A stretch of 64,000 bases of DNA from Trifolium pratense (lineage: Eukaryota; Streptophyta; Magnoliopsida; Fabales; Fabaceae): assembly GCF_020283565.1 (NCBI RefSeq), contig NC_060060.1, forward strand, positions 74,404,353-74,468,352. The letters are read 5' to 3'. Of the stretch, positions 37,301 through 50,024 are shown piece after piece. The notes under the pieces were generated by a model. It searched no databases. It had not been told where the DNA came from and saw only the letters and a program-made list of their open reading frames with translations. The translations under genes and the position numbers were made by a program. Each line of letters begins with the position of its first letter. Positions within the stretch are counted from its first letter, which is position 1.

Positions 37301-39654
37301 TATCTTATTGTATACTAATAACATACTATATAGTACTAGTATTAGATCTCGATCGTCCATTTGATGAGAAGTATTCGAAAGGCATTGTTAACAAGTTTAA
37401 AGAGGATATATACTCGGTTCTCATATAGTCAACAATTTGACATTCACTCATACGAAACATCGATAATTGTTCAATTAAAATCAAAAGTTTTAAATTTAAG
37501 TTTAACATTTTTAAATTATAAAATAAAAACATATACACCGTCTAATTCCTAAAGAAGTACTTACAAAAAAAATTAAAAATTCCTAAAGAAGTAATTAAGT
37601 TGTCATGAAAAATTGTATTTTTTATTTTTATCATTATGACCAAGTCTATGGAAGTGAAACTTGGTGAAAGACTTGCAAATTGGACAAAGTGTACAAAAAA
37701 TTATGTTGAAGGGTCTGGAGGACCTTGATGAATAGCAACGGATAAATATTATTATTATTATTATAAGAGAGACATCATATTTTCACTCAAAACTTATATC
37801 AGATATATATGAGTCATCTCTCTTATATATCAAATATTTTTTTTCATTTATATTCTATGTAAGACTTTACCAGACACACTTAAAACTCGACGCATAATTT
37901 ACCTTGTGATCTTTCTATCTGATTTCTACTCTTAACGTAAAACTTAACCTGATCATAGCTTATTTACTATAAGCACATAAAATAAAAGTGGCACTAGCGA
38001 GGGTGAGGGACATCATAGGGCCCCGTGAACTATAGATTAAAAAACAAATTAACAAATATTATACAAACGGGGTAGTTGGGTGCATTGTTTTTCTAAAGTT
38101 TTGGATACCATTTACTACATGGATATGAACAATATATAGGCCAAAAGGTGTTTTAATTAATTGAAAAATATATAAAATATGGGTGGAAGATCAAATATCA
38201 AGGAGAGGTTACAGGGTTGGTGTCAATTGTTTGTTTGTAACAGACACCAAAGGTATAATCTGTTTCCTTTTGTCAGGAGCAATATATAATTATGCATAAA
38301 TCCATCAAAATTATATTAATTTTTTTTAGAATATATTTAGTACTATACTATATGATATTTATTTTTAAATTTTTGGGGTGTAAGTATTTATTTAACTTGC
38401 TTCATGTACGTTTATGGAGGAAGGTTCTGTATGTAGGTACGCTAATTTTGTTCTTAGATTAGGTTTGTCGTCTTGTTCAAATCTCACTGTTTTCATATTC
38501 AAGCCTAAAGTAGTAGTATGCGTTTAATTATTGATATGAAACAGTGAGTTAAACTGTGAAAGATGATTATGTATATTTTTATAAGACTGTTTAAGTTAAA
38601 AGTCTTGTTGCCTTGCCTATAGTGTGCTAATTATTTATTAGAGGAATCTGCGTATATATTATATGACCACCAGTTGTTCCTTTATTTTGACATGTATGAT
38701 TACCACTTAGTCATTTTTTTTAAGATAAAGTAAAATATATTACATGAGAGACTTGCGACTGAAAAAAAAAATACTATATATTGTTACAGCTTCGCAATGA
38801 AATTAATCAATTAAATTATCTCGAACATGCTATCTCTTAATCGTGCAAAAGTTCACGCACCATTAATTTAATAATGTTTGGTTTAGATTCATCAGGAGTA
38901 TCGATCATATTCATAACTAAAAATATATAATAATATATCACACTTCAAAGGTATAAACAAATAGTTAAAATTAAAACACAAATAACATTACAACAATAGT
39001 TGTAACAAAAAAAAAAAAAATACAACAATAGCAAAAAAATGTGATTTCAAGCATACTGAAAGATAGAATCTGATAGGTGTTAAAATTCATGCCTACCAAA
39101 AAATATAATCTAATAGGTGTTAAAATTAGAAATCGAAGATGTACATTTTAGCCTACTAAGTTTTATCTTCCGATAAGGTGTCAGCAGATTTTAACTTCCG
39201 GTAGACACTTTTAAGTTTTAACGATAATTTTGGAATCTTTGGAAGGGCTTTGAGCAATTAAGGGGGGACGAAGAGCAATTTCCCTATGCATTTGGATGTG
39301 TGGGCTGAAGCCCAAACTTATAGACAGTGTAAAATTGACCGTTTTATTTGTACTAATCAATCATCCTATTGGGGGGTCAAATAATTGAATTAAACAATCA
39401 AATTGCATATTCATTCATAATATCATAGAAGAAAATTACTCACAACTAATTTGTGTTTGGTGAAGATTTTTTTTTAATGACAAAGAAATATGTTAATATG
39501 GAAAACAATATAAGTAGTATTCATAAGATGAAATTAAGTGCAAGTGGTATTGTTCCCACTAACAAAAAAAATAGGCTAAACAAAAAATAAAATTGAAATT
39601 CCTATCTCAAGATACAATTCATAAAAAAGACATAGTAACCCAACATGTTTACTC
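34391..39654. other. Five-kilobase gene-free spacer
   Basis: AT-rich intergenic DNA without a gene I can support. It has a promoter-like stretch at about 37090-37190 (TATAAGCACACATTCACACA followed by an ATG opening only 24 codons), and a short imperfect direct repeat at 39057-39127 (AATCTRATAGGTGTTAAAATT twice). Confidence 0.45.
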
Positions 39655-39965
39655 AAAAATCAATGTCAAGAGATGCTTTTGATTGTGTCAACAATCTTTG
39701 CGGCACTTTAGTTTTTTATCCGAGAAGATCAAATCATTACAAAATTTCTAAATGACCCACAAAGTTGTATCATATCAACATCATCCCCCTAATAGCCTTT
39801 TTATGTCTTGCAAAGAAGCTACAAGTCTCGAACAAAATAAAAAGTTTCTCCAATAATACCATCGAAACACCTAACCATTTGAAAATATTGTACAAAATTT
39901 TCCTTGCATACTCACATTTTACAAAGAGATGCTCTGTCTCCCTCTCAAGTCCTAAGCTGATAATG
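39655..39965 (-). pseudogene. Decayed 3' end of a LINE (zf-RVT region)
   Basis: Minus-strand translations in shifting frames give EHLFVKCEYARKI and a following FKWLGVS, then a CGSFRNFVMI-like block. This is the order seen in the zinc-binding reverse-transcriptase (zf-RVT) tail of plant LINE ORF2 proteins, where HLFxxC is diagnostic. Several stops and frameshifts are present. It is unrelated at the nucleotide level, by eye, to the better LINE at 43571-45060. Confidence 0.5.
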
Positions 39966-40534
39966 TCCCTTTAGATTGAGTGTATTAATCTCTACACCCA
40001 AATTTTTGGTTATTGAATGAATCCATCTAAAATGCAATGAAAGAGTATAAGAATAATTTTAATCAAAGTTACAAACTTTGGGGTGGCATTATTTCATAAA
40101 TTATTTATTATGTACAATACATAGAGATGCTGAAGCTGCATCATTAGTTTTTCCACTCTAATTCAGTACTATACTTTCTGAAGAGTGAATTAGGACTAAC
40201 ATCAAATCAAATACTACAAAAACTTACAAGTGTTACAAAGAAAAAACACAAACCAAAAAAACAAATTATATACACAAATTAAACACCTTCACATCTTCAA
40301 TTTTCATATACCAAATATTGAAGATGGAAGCAATCATCATAGTTATATCTTTGGCCACCACTTTTTTTTTTTTAAGGAGGAACCAGCAGATCAACGCTTG
40401 CCGGACTCGACGCCCACCGACTTCAATGTCTCAGCGGATCGAGGACTGCAACAAAACACATCCACATCAATAAAAAAAATTCGATATTCAATAATTTATA
40501 GATTATTTTACGCACAAAAAACCATAACAGCCCT

Positions 40535-40747
40535 TAACAGTCCGGGTCCCTCTTTTAGGCGATCCCGACACTGCCACCTCACGATCTTCTCTACTATCCT
40601 CTCTGGTAGAGTTTTTGCTTTCCGTGGGAATCGAACCACATACCTGGAGTTCAAGTACGTGTTCAATTCATTCTTACTACTAATTGAGTAAAGAATATCG
40701 TGAGGTGGCAGTGTCGGGATCGCCTAAGAGAGGGTCCCAGGCTGTTA
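40535..40747. mobile_element. 213-bp foldback MITE with tRNA-like centre
   Basis: Arms of about 55 bp pair: AGGCGATCCCGACACTGCC at left and GGCAGTGTCGGGATCGCCT at right, with tips TAACAG/CTGTTA. The loop, read on the minus strand, contains GGTTCGATTCCCACGG (a B-box) and an upstream A-box-like TCAATTAGTAGTAAG, so the centre may derive from a tRNA-like SINE. It ends 43 bp from the stop codon of the B12D-like gene. Confidence 0.75.
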
Positions 40748-40789
40748 CACAAAATATAATGATTAGCAAAAGAATGAAGTTAATTATAA

Positions 40790-41801
40790 TTACCGGGTGA
40801 AAGGATTAGGGTGAACAGGATCATTGACAGTAGGGTTACTATCTTGAATATGAGCCATTTTTCTTAAGAAGGAACCATTGATGAATTTATCAGCAGAGTT
40901 GATGGAACGATCAGGATCATAAGCTTCAGGATATGATTCTCTTCTTTTCTTGTTGACATGAACACTTGGAGAACGTGCCAATTGTTGAAAGGCAGAGTGT
41001 GATGCAAGTACAACAGCCACACCAACCATTCCACACACAATGTACACTGGTGCTAACTCTGCCTTCAGTGTCATCACCCTATACCATCACCATTAGTTCG
41101 AGTTGGGTCAAAAGTCCGTATTTTTTACAACAAACTCAAATCAGTCCAACTCGATGATGAGTGGATTGATTTGAATCAGATAATTCGATCATGCGAAATA
41201 ACTTTAAAAAAAAAATTAGGATGAGGAGATGGTGCCCTAGTCTAAAGCAGAAAATATCTTAGGGTTCAAAGGATGCTTACAAAGTTATTTACATTTAAAT
41301 CCCTCCAAAGACATTAGATAGACTCAAAGCCGAGACCCCTCGAATTTCAGACCTGTCTTTTTACCACTAGACCAAGTCTTTGGAGTTATGTATATAAGTC
41401 GCATATACAAGTTGTTATTATTTTTTTGAAAATGCATCAAAATTAAATTCAATTGTAAATATACTTTTTATTTAGAAAATTTAAAATTAACTATTGATGT
41501 ATGTGCGCACCTAGAATTGTGGGCAGCATCCACGGTTGTGGACGCATGTTTCATTTTTGGAGTAGTGACCGTAGCAAATGATCTCCTTCCGGATGCTCCC
41601 AATTGAGTCACCATGAATCGCAAATTTCTCTGCATGTTTACAAAAATTGGATATTAAAAAATGAAAAAAATTATACAGGTATTCATTTTTCTATCATGTC
41701 TTGTAAAAAAGAGAAAATAACATGTTTTGTTTTCTACAAGAATTAATGAGTGTAAAAGAAATTGGAAAATGAAATTGTTTTACCGTTGCAGTGAAAGCCA
41801 T
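40790..41801 (-). CDS. B12D/MLRQ-like mitochondrial inner-membrane protein
   Basis: Predicted 141-residue protein from three exons: 41784-41801, 41511-41629, 40790-41078 (426 bases). The N-terminus MAFTATRNLRF...GRRSFATVT is Arg/Ser/Ala-rich without early acids, as in a mitochondrial presequence. One hydrophobic segment (PVYIVCGMVGVAVVLASHSAF, split here: PVYIVCGMVG then VAVVLASHSAF) lies near residues 56-76. It is followed by QLARSPSVHVNKKRRESYPE, the same layout as plant B12D/NDUFA4 (MLRQ) proteins, in which a single membrane helix precedes an NPxVxVxKxxR-like motif. Such proteins associate with respiratory complexes. The membrane segment plus downstream motif support the family; specific function is not known. 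The very short first exon (six codons) is inferred from the frame. Confidence 0.75.
41215..41400 (-). repeat. SINE-like insertion in intron 2 of the B12D-like gene
   Basis: Read on the minus strand it starts CCAAAGACTTGGTCTAGTGG (A-box region TGGTCTAGTGGTAAAAAG), then GTCTGAAATTCGAGGGGTCT (degenerate B-box). The tRNA-like head is followed by about 110 bp. This is a widespread legume repeat type. Confidence 0.5.
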
Positions 41802-42677
41802 TTCTTGTTGTAGATAAAATCAAATAAGGTAGATAAAAAATGATGTTATTGTAGATCATAATCCATTTATATAGGACTTAGAAAAATATTGTGTGATAGT
41901 ATAAATAAAGGAAATGTTTATGACCATAGAAAAAAGCTTCCTAAAACAATGCTTTTGATTTCCATTTGTGAGCTTATTTTGATGAATGTGGTTATGGATA
42001 ATACAATAAGCTACAGAATCGGCATAACCATTAATCACTTAGGTAAAGCAAATCCCTCAAAGCCAATTATAAGAGGGATTGTCAACGAAGTGGTTTGACT
42101 TTTGATCCTTCAAATTTGGGTTGATGGTTGGAAATTTTTGTGACCATTGGAAAAATAAGGTATTTTAAATTATTAAAAAAAGATAATAACAAAGTGAAGA
42201 GTTTTTTGTGAAATAGTTAGAGTTAATTTCAATTTGTTTGGTAAAGTTTTATTTTAAGTATTTTAATTGAGTAAAAAAAAAGTATAATTTGGCTATTTTT
42301 GGTCGATAGAGTTAATTGGGTTAAGTCGTTTTTTTTAAGGAATAGTTGGGCCAAGTAGTTTGACACTTTTTTGTTTTAGCTTTGGGCCTTTGGCTTTTTT
42401 ATACTTGAATTTCTTTTGGCACCCTTGTGTTTCTCATGTGCCCTGCTTATTTTTATTTTTACTTTTCCGTTATTTAAATAGCGAACGTTATATTGGTTCA
42501 AAAAAAAAAATAGTGAACATTATAAAAATAAGAAATTTGAAAAAAAAATAAACTGTCCACTACTTAACTAGCTAACATCCATATACATATTTGTTATCTA
42601 CTTAACTAGCTAACACACCCTATAAATGAAATTTTCAGGATTTTACATGTCAACGTGCATGAAACCTGTTTTTACTA
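41802..42677. other. Promoter region of the B12D-like gene and spacer
   Basis: The start codon is followed upstream by an AT-rich leader with a TATA-like TATATAAATGG (minus-strand sense, near 41870). No other gene seen. Confidence 0.4.
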
Positions 42678-42936
42678 TTCCCTTTGTCTCAAAATATAAG
42701 AATCCACTGACCATTATACGTATGCCAATACATAATTTTGATTATGGATATCTTTAACCGTCTATTAGTAAAAATTATAAAAATTTGATATTTTAAAAAT
42801 TTTCATCGAAACAAATCAAGCAAGATCTTATATCATAATATTTACATGTATATACTTTTAAAAAAATATGGTCAAAACAAGACATATAAATAATGCATTT
42901 AGTCAAAGTAGGTCTTATAAAATGGGACGGAGAGAG
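42678..42936. mobile_element. Stowaway-type MITE with TA duplication
   Basis: 259-bp AT-rich element between TA dinucleotides (42676-42677 and 42937-42938). Left arm TTCCCTTTGTCTCAAAATAT; right arm reversed CTCTCTCCGTCCCATTTTAT. These are decayed forms of the CTCCCTCCGTCCC tip of Tc1/mariner-derived MITEs. Confidence 0.8.
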
Positions 42937-43570
42937 TAGTACAATTTCGTATTCTTAAGTTATTTGTTTTTTCAGATATTGATATTCCTCAAGATTCTCG
43001 AGTTGATACGATGCAAGACATTACTGCAATGTTTTTTCATATATACGAAGTATTAGCTAGTTAAGTACTATGTGGACAATATTTTTCCCTAATTTCTCAT
43101 TTTTATATTGTTCGCTACTTAACCGGTTGGTCTGGTATGATTTTTAAAACATTGAAAAGTAGTGATATGATTCCAAGTCATGGCCTTAGAAATTGAGTTT
43201 GGCCAAACTCATGATCTTAGGATTCACTTGGGAGCCCGTATGATTCATAAGAGAATTACTCGCAATTCTTTTATCTTTCTTTCGGATAAAATCGTAAAAT
43301 TTGTTTACGTGGAAATTAGCTGTTTGTCTTAGCTTTTCTTAGCGTCAAGAAGGTGGTTCTCCAAGATCTAATGTTAATTTTCTCTTGGAAAAACATACCT
43401 TGGCTCTCAGCTTACATCGCCCACGGTTAATAATATGGTTCATCACCACTTGTGCTGATTAGCTGATGTTGAAGGGACATGTGTGAATTACTCTTTACAT
43501 GTATTAGTTATATTTCAAACGGTATTAGTTTACGTGTACAATTTATATCTGGATATCTCGACAAGTCTTT
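42937..43570. other. Gene-free spacer before LINE
   Basis: AT-rich; no coding or repeat feature identified. Confidence 0.45.
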
Positions 43571-45060
43571 TAAATTTTTTTTTTTTTTGAAGAAGCCAAA
43601 ATGATATATATTAACACTAACAGCCTCCCCAGCACAAGACGTACCAAGGTAGACTATAAAAATACAAGAGAGTTAGAGAGATACAATCAAAGTAAAATCA
43701 TACAAGGCTCAAACACAACAATGGACTAGACCACCAGCTATGGTAGTTTAAAGCTAACGTGATGTTCGTCGTCTTCAACCACCTGAAAGAGAAAAGCTTG
43801 ATCTTGTCCAATAAAATATGAGGTGTGCCCGTTGAGCCTTTGAACAACCGATGATTTCTCTCTGTCCAGATCACCCAAACACAAGCAAGCCACACAAGCT
43901 GTAAAAAGGACCGTCTCGCACGAGATCCACCTGATAATGTCGTAAACTGGACAAAATGATCACGCAGAGAGGTGGAATCCACCAAAGAAATCCCAATCCA
44001 GTCGCGAACTAAATCCCAAAGCGGTCCAGAAATACCACATGAGAGAAATAAATGATGAGCCGACTCAGTCACTCCACATCCAAAAACACAAGTGGCACCC
44101 GTAGTAGACAAAACACCGCGAGTAACCAGATTTGCTCTCGTAGGCAACCTATCCCGCAATAAACGCCAAGCAAAGATGGAAACCTTCAAAGGAACCTGAG
44201 GATGCCAAATAAGGTTATCCGCATCGTCCAAAGTAACTGAATCCTGAGACGTCAGAAGCTGATAAACTCCCCCAACCGTATAACCTGTATCAGGGTCAAG
44301 ACTCCACTGCCACCTGTCAATAGCCTGATCCTGCAAAGAAATGTCAAGAAGTAAAGACTGACACTCCCCCAACATCTCCTCCTCCCACACCCACAATCGC
44401 CTCCGCCACTCCCACGCCCCCCCATCTGCCCCCCAACCTAAAGCAAACATATCTGCGACCGAACGAGATTTGGTTACAGCCAACTCAAAAAGGCGCCCAA
44501 ACCGCTCCCTCAACGAAATCCCATCCAACCACGGATCGGTCCAAAAAAGAGTATCTGACCCATCCCCCACCCTCCTCGAGACATGCTCCCTAAACCAACT
44601 GCCTCCTGGCTCGCCAACACCCTCCCTAATACGCTCTATCTCCCTCCACCACACCGACCCTTTCTGACCTCCTGCCCGAAGACTACCTCCCTCAAGCCCA
44701 TACCTAGCTACCAACACTCTAAACCACAACCCCTCTCTATCCACCAGCATCCTCCAACACCACTTCCCCAACAACGCTATGTTGAACTCACGCAACTGTC
44801 TAACCCCCAAACCTCCATACTCCTTACGCAAACAAACAGATTTCCAACTAACCCAAGAAATTTTCCTAGAATCCTCACAACCCCCCCAAAAAAATTTAAT
44901 GAAAAGAGATTCAATAGAGGAAATAATACCTGAGGGAGCTTTGAAGAAAGAAAGGGCGTAGACAGGTAAAGAGGTCAAGACAGACTTTAACAGAACCAGA
45001 CGACCACCAAAAGACAAAAAGCGACTCTTCCACCCAGACAATCTATTCTTTATATCAATA
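43571..45060 (-). mobile_element. 5'-truncated LINE retrotransposon with ORF2 tail and poly(A)
   Basis: Non-LTR retrotransposon remnant on the minus strand. An open frame of about 450 codons (stop at 43698, running in from the 5' edge without an ATG) begins LSGWKSRFLSFGGRLVLLKS and includes FFWGG, W..VCLRKEYGGLGVRQL and an open zf-RVT segment (FAWRLLRDRLPTRANLVTRG, then AHHLFLSCG). These match the C-terminal thumb and zinc-binding region of plant L1-type ORF2. The endonuclease and polymerase domains (with YADD) are missing. The 3' end is marked by a run of A (T on plus, about 43571-43588) after a 100-bp UTR. The open frame is long and undamaged, so insertion was probably recent. Confidence 0.9.
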
Positions 45061-45954
45061 CATTTAAAAGAGAGTTAAATTCAACAAAACAAGTTAACAA
45101 ACTCTTACAACCCAAAGAACAAAGATTTAAATATCGATAGAGATAGCTGTCTACATTTATCATTCAACCATTAACTCCAACCGAGAAAACCTAATATGTC
45201 AAAAGCAAGAGAAACTCCATCCTCTTTCCCCCTTTTGTCTCATGTCATCCCGTGAGCTCCTATCAACTTGTTCCGACCTAAGATAATAAGCTAGCTCATA
45301 TAAGCTTAGTGTGACTTTATTCACCATCCAAAAACAAAACAAAATCCAATAGAATCAATCATAAACTGTGTTTTTATATGAACAAAAATATTTAAAAGTT
45401 TCCCTTCTAATATTGCCGGCAATTGATTGAATATGATTCATGTGATACTATGGTTTTAACAAATGTGGAATATTTGTCAAAAAAGAAAAAACAAATGTGG
45501 AATACTTTCTTTGTTTAGATAGATACGTATACATATTGTAATTCTAATTAACTTAGTCTTCGTACTAGTACTTAGTAAAACGACAGAAATTCTACATGAC
45601 AGACAAAAAACAACATTGTAAGCAAAACAATGTGTCCTAGATTTGTCCTTGTTTAGTACACATGTCTCATATACAACAAACCACTTGTCCTAAACAAACC
45701 AGAAAAGACTTGTCGTCAACGGACAAATAGATACAATTTAATAACCAAGATCTCATTCAATCATATATTTCCTCAAAAAAAATAAAAACCATATCATATA
45801 TTTTATTTCTATACATACATACATACATAAAATATTTATTATTTTCATAAAATAATCAAAACTTTGTTTTGACTAAAACTATTATAATCACAAAATTGAA
45901 ACAAGGTATTGTCTGGTTTGTTTGTTGTAGGGCTTCTCTCAAGCTGCCATTGTT
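45061..45954. other. Gene-free spacer upstream of the kinase gene
   Basis: AT-rich; a short (CATA)n run at about 45816-45830. No gene seen. Confidence 0.45.
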
Positions 45955-46289
45955 TTCTGCTATTTTGAAACGGTCTCTCTCTCTCTCTCTGTTTTTCTCT
46001 CTCTGTTTCTCTGTTTTCCGCAACATTTTAGGGAAAACACCCATTTGTTTCTGTGATCCTTATCGCTGTTTTTTCATATTTGGGTTTTGTTTTGTTTTGT
46101 TTTAGTTTTGTTTGTGTGTAATTTACACCTTCAAAATCGTTTCTTTACCAATTCCAGTTTCATCATATATCATAATATGATCAAAATGTGTTGTTAAAAT
46201 CTCAAACTTTATTCATCATCATCATTATGATGATACCTTCTTCAATCCCCATTTTCTCTTTTATATCAAAAATCAAAACTTTTGATTCC

Positions 46290-46322
<33 letters not shown>

Positions 46323-46894
46323 GGTATCCAAATCCCACTTTTCACGCACCGACCCATAAAAAAGGTCAAATTTTTAATCTATTATGATGTAGTGTAGCGT
46401 AATTCTTAATCTGATTAATTTGTATAGTTTTTATTTTCATCATTTTCTTTGATGATTCTGTATGTTGACAGTTTCATAGTTGATAGAACTTTTCAAGGTT
46501 TGTGCTTTTTTTGCCAGATACTTTTTCTTTTTCATCATTAAAAAAATTCGATTTTTCTGGCTCATTTGTATTGCTTGTCGAATAATTTTAATTGGGTTTG
46601 CTTTGTTTTACTTTTATTTTTTATTATTATTCTGCTAAGAATTTTTCATAGTCAATGGAAAAAAAAATGGTTGGTGAGCACAAAATTCTGTGTTTGAATC
46701 ATGTGAGTGAAGTCAATTTTCTATGAAGGATATATCAAGGAACATACTTTTAGGGTGCCCTTGTTATTTTTTGTCATTTTTTATATTTAAATATTTTTCA
46801 ATCTATTTTTTTTTATATATAATAATAACTTTGGTGCTGATTTTTTTTTGTTGCGTGAAAAAAGGTCTAATTTTGAAGCTGTGATTTGGTGAAG
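45955..46894 (+). promoter_or_regulatory. Kinase-gene leader with CT-rich tract
   Basis: A (CT)n-rich stretch at 45972-46018 (CTCTCTCTCTCTCTGTTT and so on) is typical of plant transcription-start or 5'-UTR regions and lies 0.9 kb before the kinase ATG. A 24-base A run follows at about 46290-46315. A leader intron is plausible between them, but I could not fix its ends. Confidence 0.4.
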
Positions 46895-49800
46895 ATGGAT
46901 TTTGAAGGTGAAGGTATTAGCACACCAAAGAGGGAAATGGAAGGAGAAGGAGGTGTGATGAATTCAAAGATGAAGGGTGCAGGAAACCAAAGCAGCAAAG
47001 ATATGATTTTCCGAGCTGATAAGATTGATCTCAAGAGTTTGGATGCTCAATTGGAAAAGCACTTAAGTAAGGTTTGGTCAAGAAGTGCCACTTTCAATGA
47101 GTCAAAAAGGCCTAGAGAAGAGTGGGAGATTGATTTGGCCAAATTGGATTTAAGGTATATTGTTGCTCATGGTGCTTATGGTACTGTCTATAGAGGAACC
47201 TATGATACTCAAGATGTTGCAGGTATTTCCTTGCACTATGTATATGAATTTTATTATTTGTTTGGTTAGAAATTGAAGATATGATTCAATGTTTTTCAAT
47301 AGTGAAATGTTATGTGTTCTTAATACGATAATCGTTTGGTTTGCTGAACTTTTGAGTCTGGCGGGAAATAGGTTTCCCGCGGTCATGAATTGACGTAGTC
47401 AAACATCTCGCCTATTGGATGAAAATCGTATAGCTTGTATTTCAAGTTATGTTTTAAAAGCATATTAATTAGAATTTAATTATGAGCTGTCCGATTTTCA
47501 TGCAATGGCTGCGTAAACGCAAGATTCCCCCGACAGCAGGGAATCAATGTCCGAGTCTGGAGCATTATTCTTGCCCCAATATATTGGATCTGTTATAATA
47601 TTATTTAAATGTTTTCCCGTGTTTGAGATGTTATGAATTGCGGTGCTGCTTTCTTATGATTTGCGGCACCGCTTTCTTATGATTTGAGTTTTAATTGTTT
47701 CGACAATTTTTTTATTGTCGTCATCTAATGGTCGAATGACACGTCTGCATTTACACAAAACCACATTTTCTTCAATCAAAGTTGATTTTAAGGCTGCAAA
47801 AGGGTTTTCCTAAAACACATAATTTTAGCTGTTTTGATAAAGACTGGTGAAAATATCGATTTCAGGTGGATAGAGCATGTACTTAAAAAAAGTTTTTTTT
47901 CATGGTGCTGCGGTATAGGAAAAACTATCATACCGCGGTTCCAAACACAATCGAAAGCGTCAATTTTTTTCTTTTGCGTCGATTTGATTCTATTTTATCA
48001 TTTAAACAGGATCACTTCAATTCAATTTCTTTAACCTCAGTTTTGTTAAAAACAATTCTAAGGCAAATGAACCCTAAATGGCGAGATGCCACATTCTAGA
48101 GCGGCTTGTAAATATCCTACTAGCTAATGAAACTTGAGCTTATTATTTTATAAAAGTATATGAACTTATTTAGATTATATCGAACAAAAATGCTACTCCT
48201 GATTCTCACTCTATGTCAAACCATATGTTTATGAAAACTCAAAACAAATTTTCGAGGAAAAGAAAAATGAGAAGCAGGATGTTAACTCTGATATCCTTTT
48301 GGGTTAGTATGAGCAGTGCAGAATGAAGATATATTTTCTCTTACATTTATATTGTTATTATCTTGAATTATTACAGTCAAGGTGTTGGATTGGGGTGAGG
48401 ATGGTGTTGCCACTGCTGCGGAAACTGCTGCGTTACGCGCATCTTTTAAGCAGGAGGTTGCTGTCTGGCACAAACTCGACCATCCAAATGTCACCAAAGT
48501 AATGACTCTCTTTTAAGTCTCATTTATTGAAATTAATGTCTGCTGCTCGATACAAATTTTTATTGATGAATTGGAATAAATTTTCGGATTAATGATCGTT
48601 TTGTATTTATTTCTGTAACACAGTTTGTTGGAGCTTCAATGGGAACTTCGAATCTTAAGATTCCTTCGAAAAACTCTTCAACCGACGATCAAGAAACACT
48701 TCCTTCTAGGGCCTGTTGCGTTATTGTCGAGTTTCTTACTGGTGGAACACTAAAACAATACTTAATCAGAAATAGGCGGAAGAAACTTGCTTATAGGGTT
48801 GTGGTTCAGCTTGCTTTGGACCTCGCCAGAGGGTATGTCCCTTTTTTCCTATTACTACAATTATAAACTGCAAATCATAAATTGATATTTAGAATGTTAA
48901 TTTGTCTTCCTTAATATGCAGTCTTAGCTATCTACATTCGAAGAAGATTGTTCACCGTGATGTTAAGACGGAGAATATGTTGCTAGATGGTAGCCGGAAT
49001 CTAAAGATAGCTGATTTTGGAGTTGCTCGTGTTGAAGCTTTGAATCCAAGTGACATGACCGGTGAAACTGGAACTCTTGGATATATGGCTCCGGAGGTAT
49101 TGATGCCGCTTTCATAAATATTATATCATATATGTCACTTGCTGTTTCAATGCAATTGCCTCTTTGGATAAACTACGTAATTAAGCTCTTCTAGCACAAT
49201 CCCTTATTATATAAGTGCTATTGTATAAGCTATTTCTATTACAAAAGATGAAATAAAATCAAACTGTTTTGATATAAGCTATCCTGTAGTGTTAATGGAA
49301 ATGAGCTATTCTTAGCTTGTCGACAGATAAGCTGTTTCCATAACCTCTCCTAAATAGTTTCACAAGTGCTTATGCCAATAGATAAATTCAAATAGGCCAA
49401 TCCAAATAGACGTTAAGTATTGTAAAAAAAAAATTGTGATTTCAATTTTTAAGTATGAGTATATATATCTAAGTCACAAATTACTCGCATGATTTGTTAG
49501 ACAGGCACTTGAAGTTGTTAGGTTGAAATACTAATCTATGCATTACACAATGTGTAGGTTTTGGATGGAAAACCTTACAACAGGACATGTGATGTCTATA
49601 GCTTTGGCATTTGCTTGTGGGAAGTTTATTGCTGTGATATGCCCTATGCAGATCTAAGCTTTGCTGACGTGTCTTCTGCTGTCGTCCGTCAGGTACGTTA
49701 ACGGTTTACAAATCTTTTGTGGAACACTCAAGTTCAACCATAAGTCCGTAACACGTTTGTCTATTTTAATGTTGCATTATGACATGTGGATTTCATACTG

Positions 49801-50024
49801 TTTCTGTTGTTGCACAGAATTTACGCCCGGATATTCCAAGGTGTTGTCCAAGTGCATTGGCGAGCATCATGCGGAAATGCTGGGATGCGAATCCGAACAA
49901 ACGTCCAGAAATGAGCGATGTGGTGAAAATGCTAGAAGCACTGGATACAAGCAAAGGTGGCGGCATGATACCTGAAGATCAGAGTTCAGGTTGCTTTTGT
50001 TTTTCACCGGCTCGCGGTCCTTAA
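46895..50024 (+). CDS. Raf-like MAPKKK (C-group, MRK1/CBC-like protein kinase)
   Basis: Predicted 391-residue Ser/Thr kinase from six exons: 46895-47222, 48377-48498, 48624-48832, 48922-49096, 49558-49692, 49818-50024 (1176 bases). The N-terminus ends [20 protein letters not shown] and [19 protein letters not shown], shared with the MRK1 and CBC1/CBC2 kinases, the latter acting with HT1 in blue-light and CO2 control of stomata. Catalytic features: glycine loop G93-AYG96, VAVK lysine 111 (split by intron 1), HRDVKTEN with Asp233, DFG at 251-253, APE at 276-278. The tail [20 protein letters not shown]...RGP is the subgroup signature and its CxCF cluster might be lipidated. All key residues are present. 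The ATG at 46895 fits family N-termini. Which paralogue it is cannot be settled here. Confidence 0.94.
47350..47570. repeat. Imperfect inverted repeat inside kinase intron 1
   Basis: GGATGAAAATCGTATAGCT at about 47417 is matched inverted by AGCTGTCCGATTTTCATGC at about 47485. Outside these lie GC-rich blocks (GGGAAATAGGTTTCCCGCGG; CCCCCGACAGCAGGGAA). Probably a decayed MITE within the 1.15-kb intron. Confidence 0.4.

Noticed and set aside
44470..44961. Plus-strand Pro-rich frames (65-116 codons) in the LINE
   Set aside because: Opposite strand of the zf-RVT-containing LINE frame; composition reflects the reverse of Gly/Trp/Arg codons.
46886..46894. Upstream start for the kinase (TTG in frame three codons before ATG)
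   Set aside because: Plant nuclear genes start at ATG; the ATG at 46895 is in frame and matches family N-termini.
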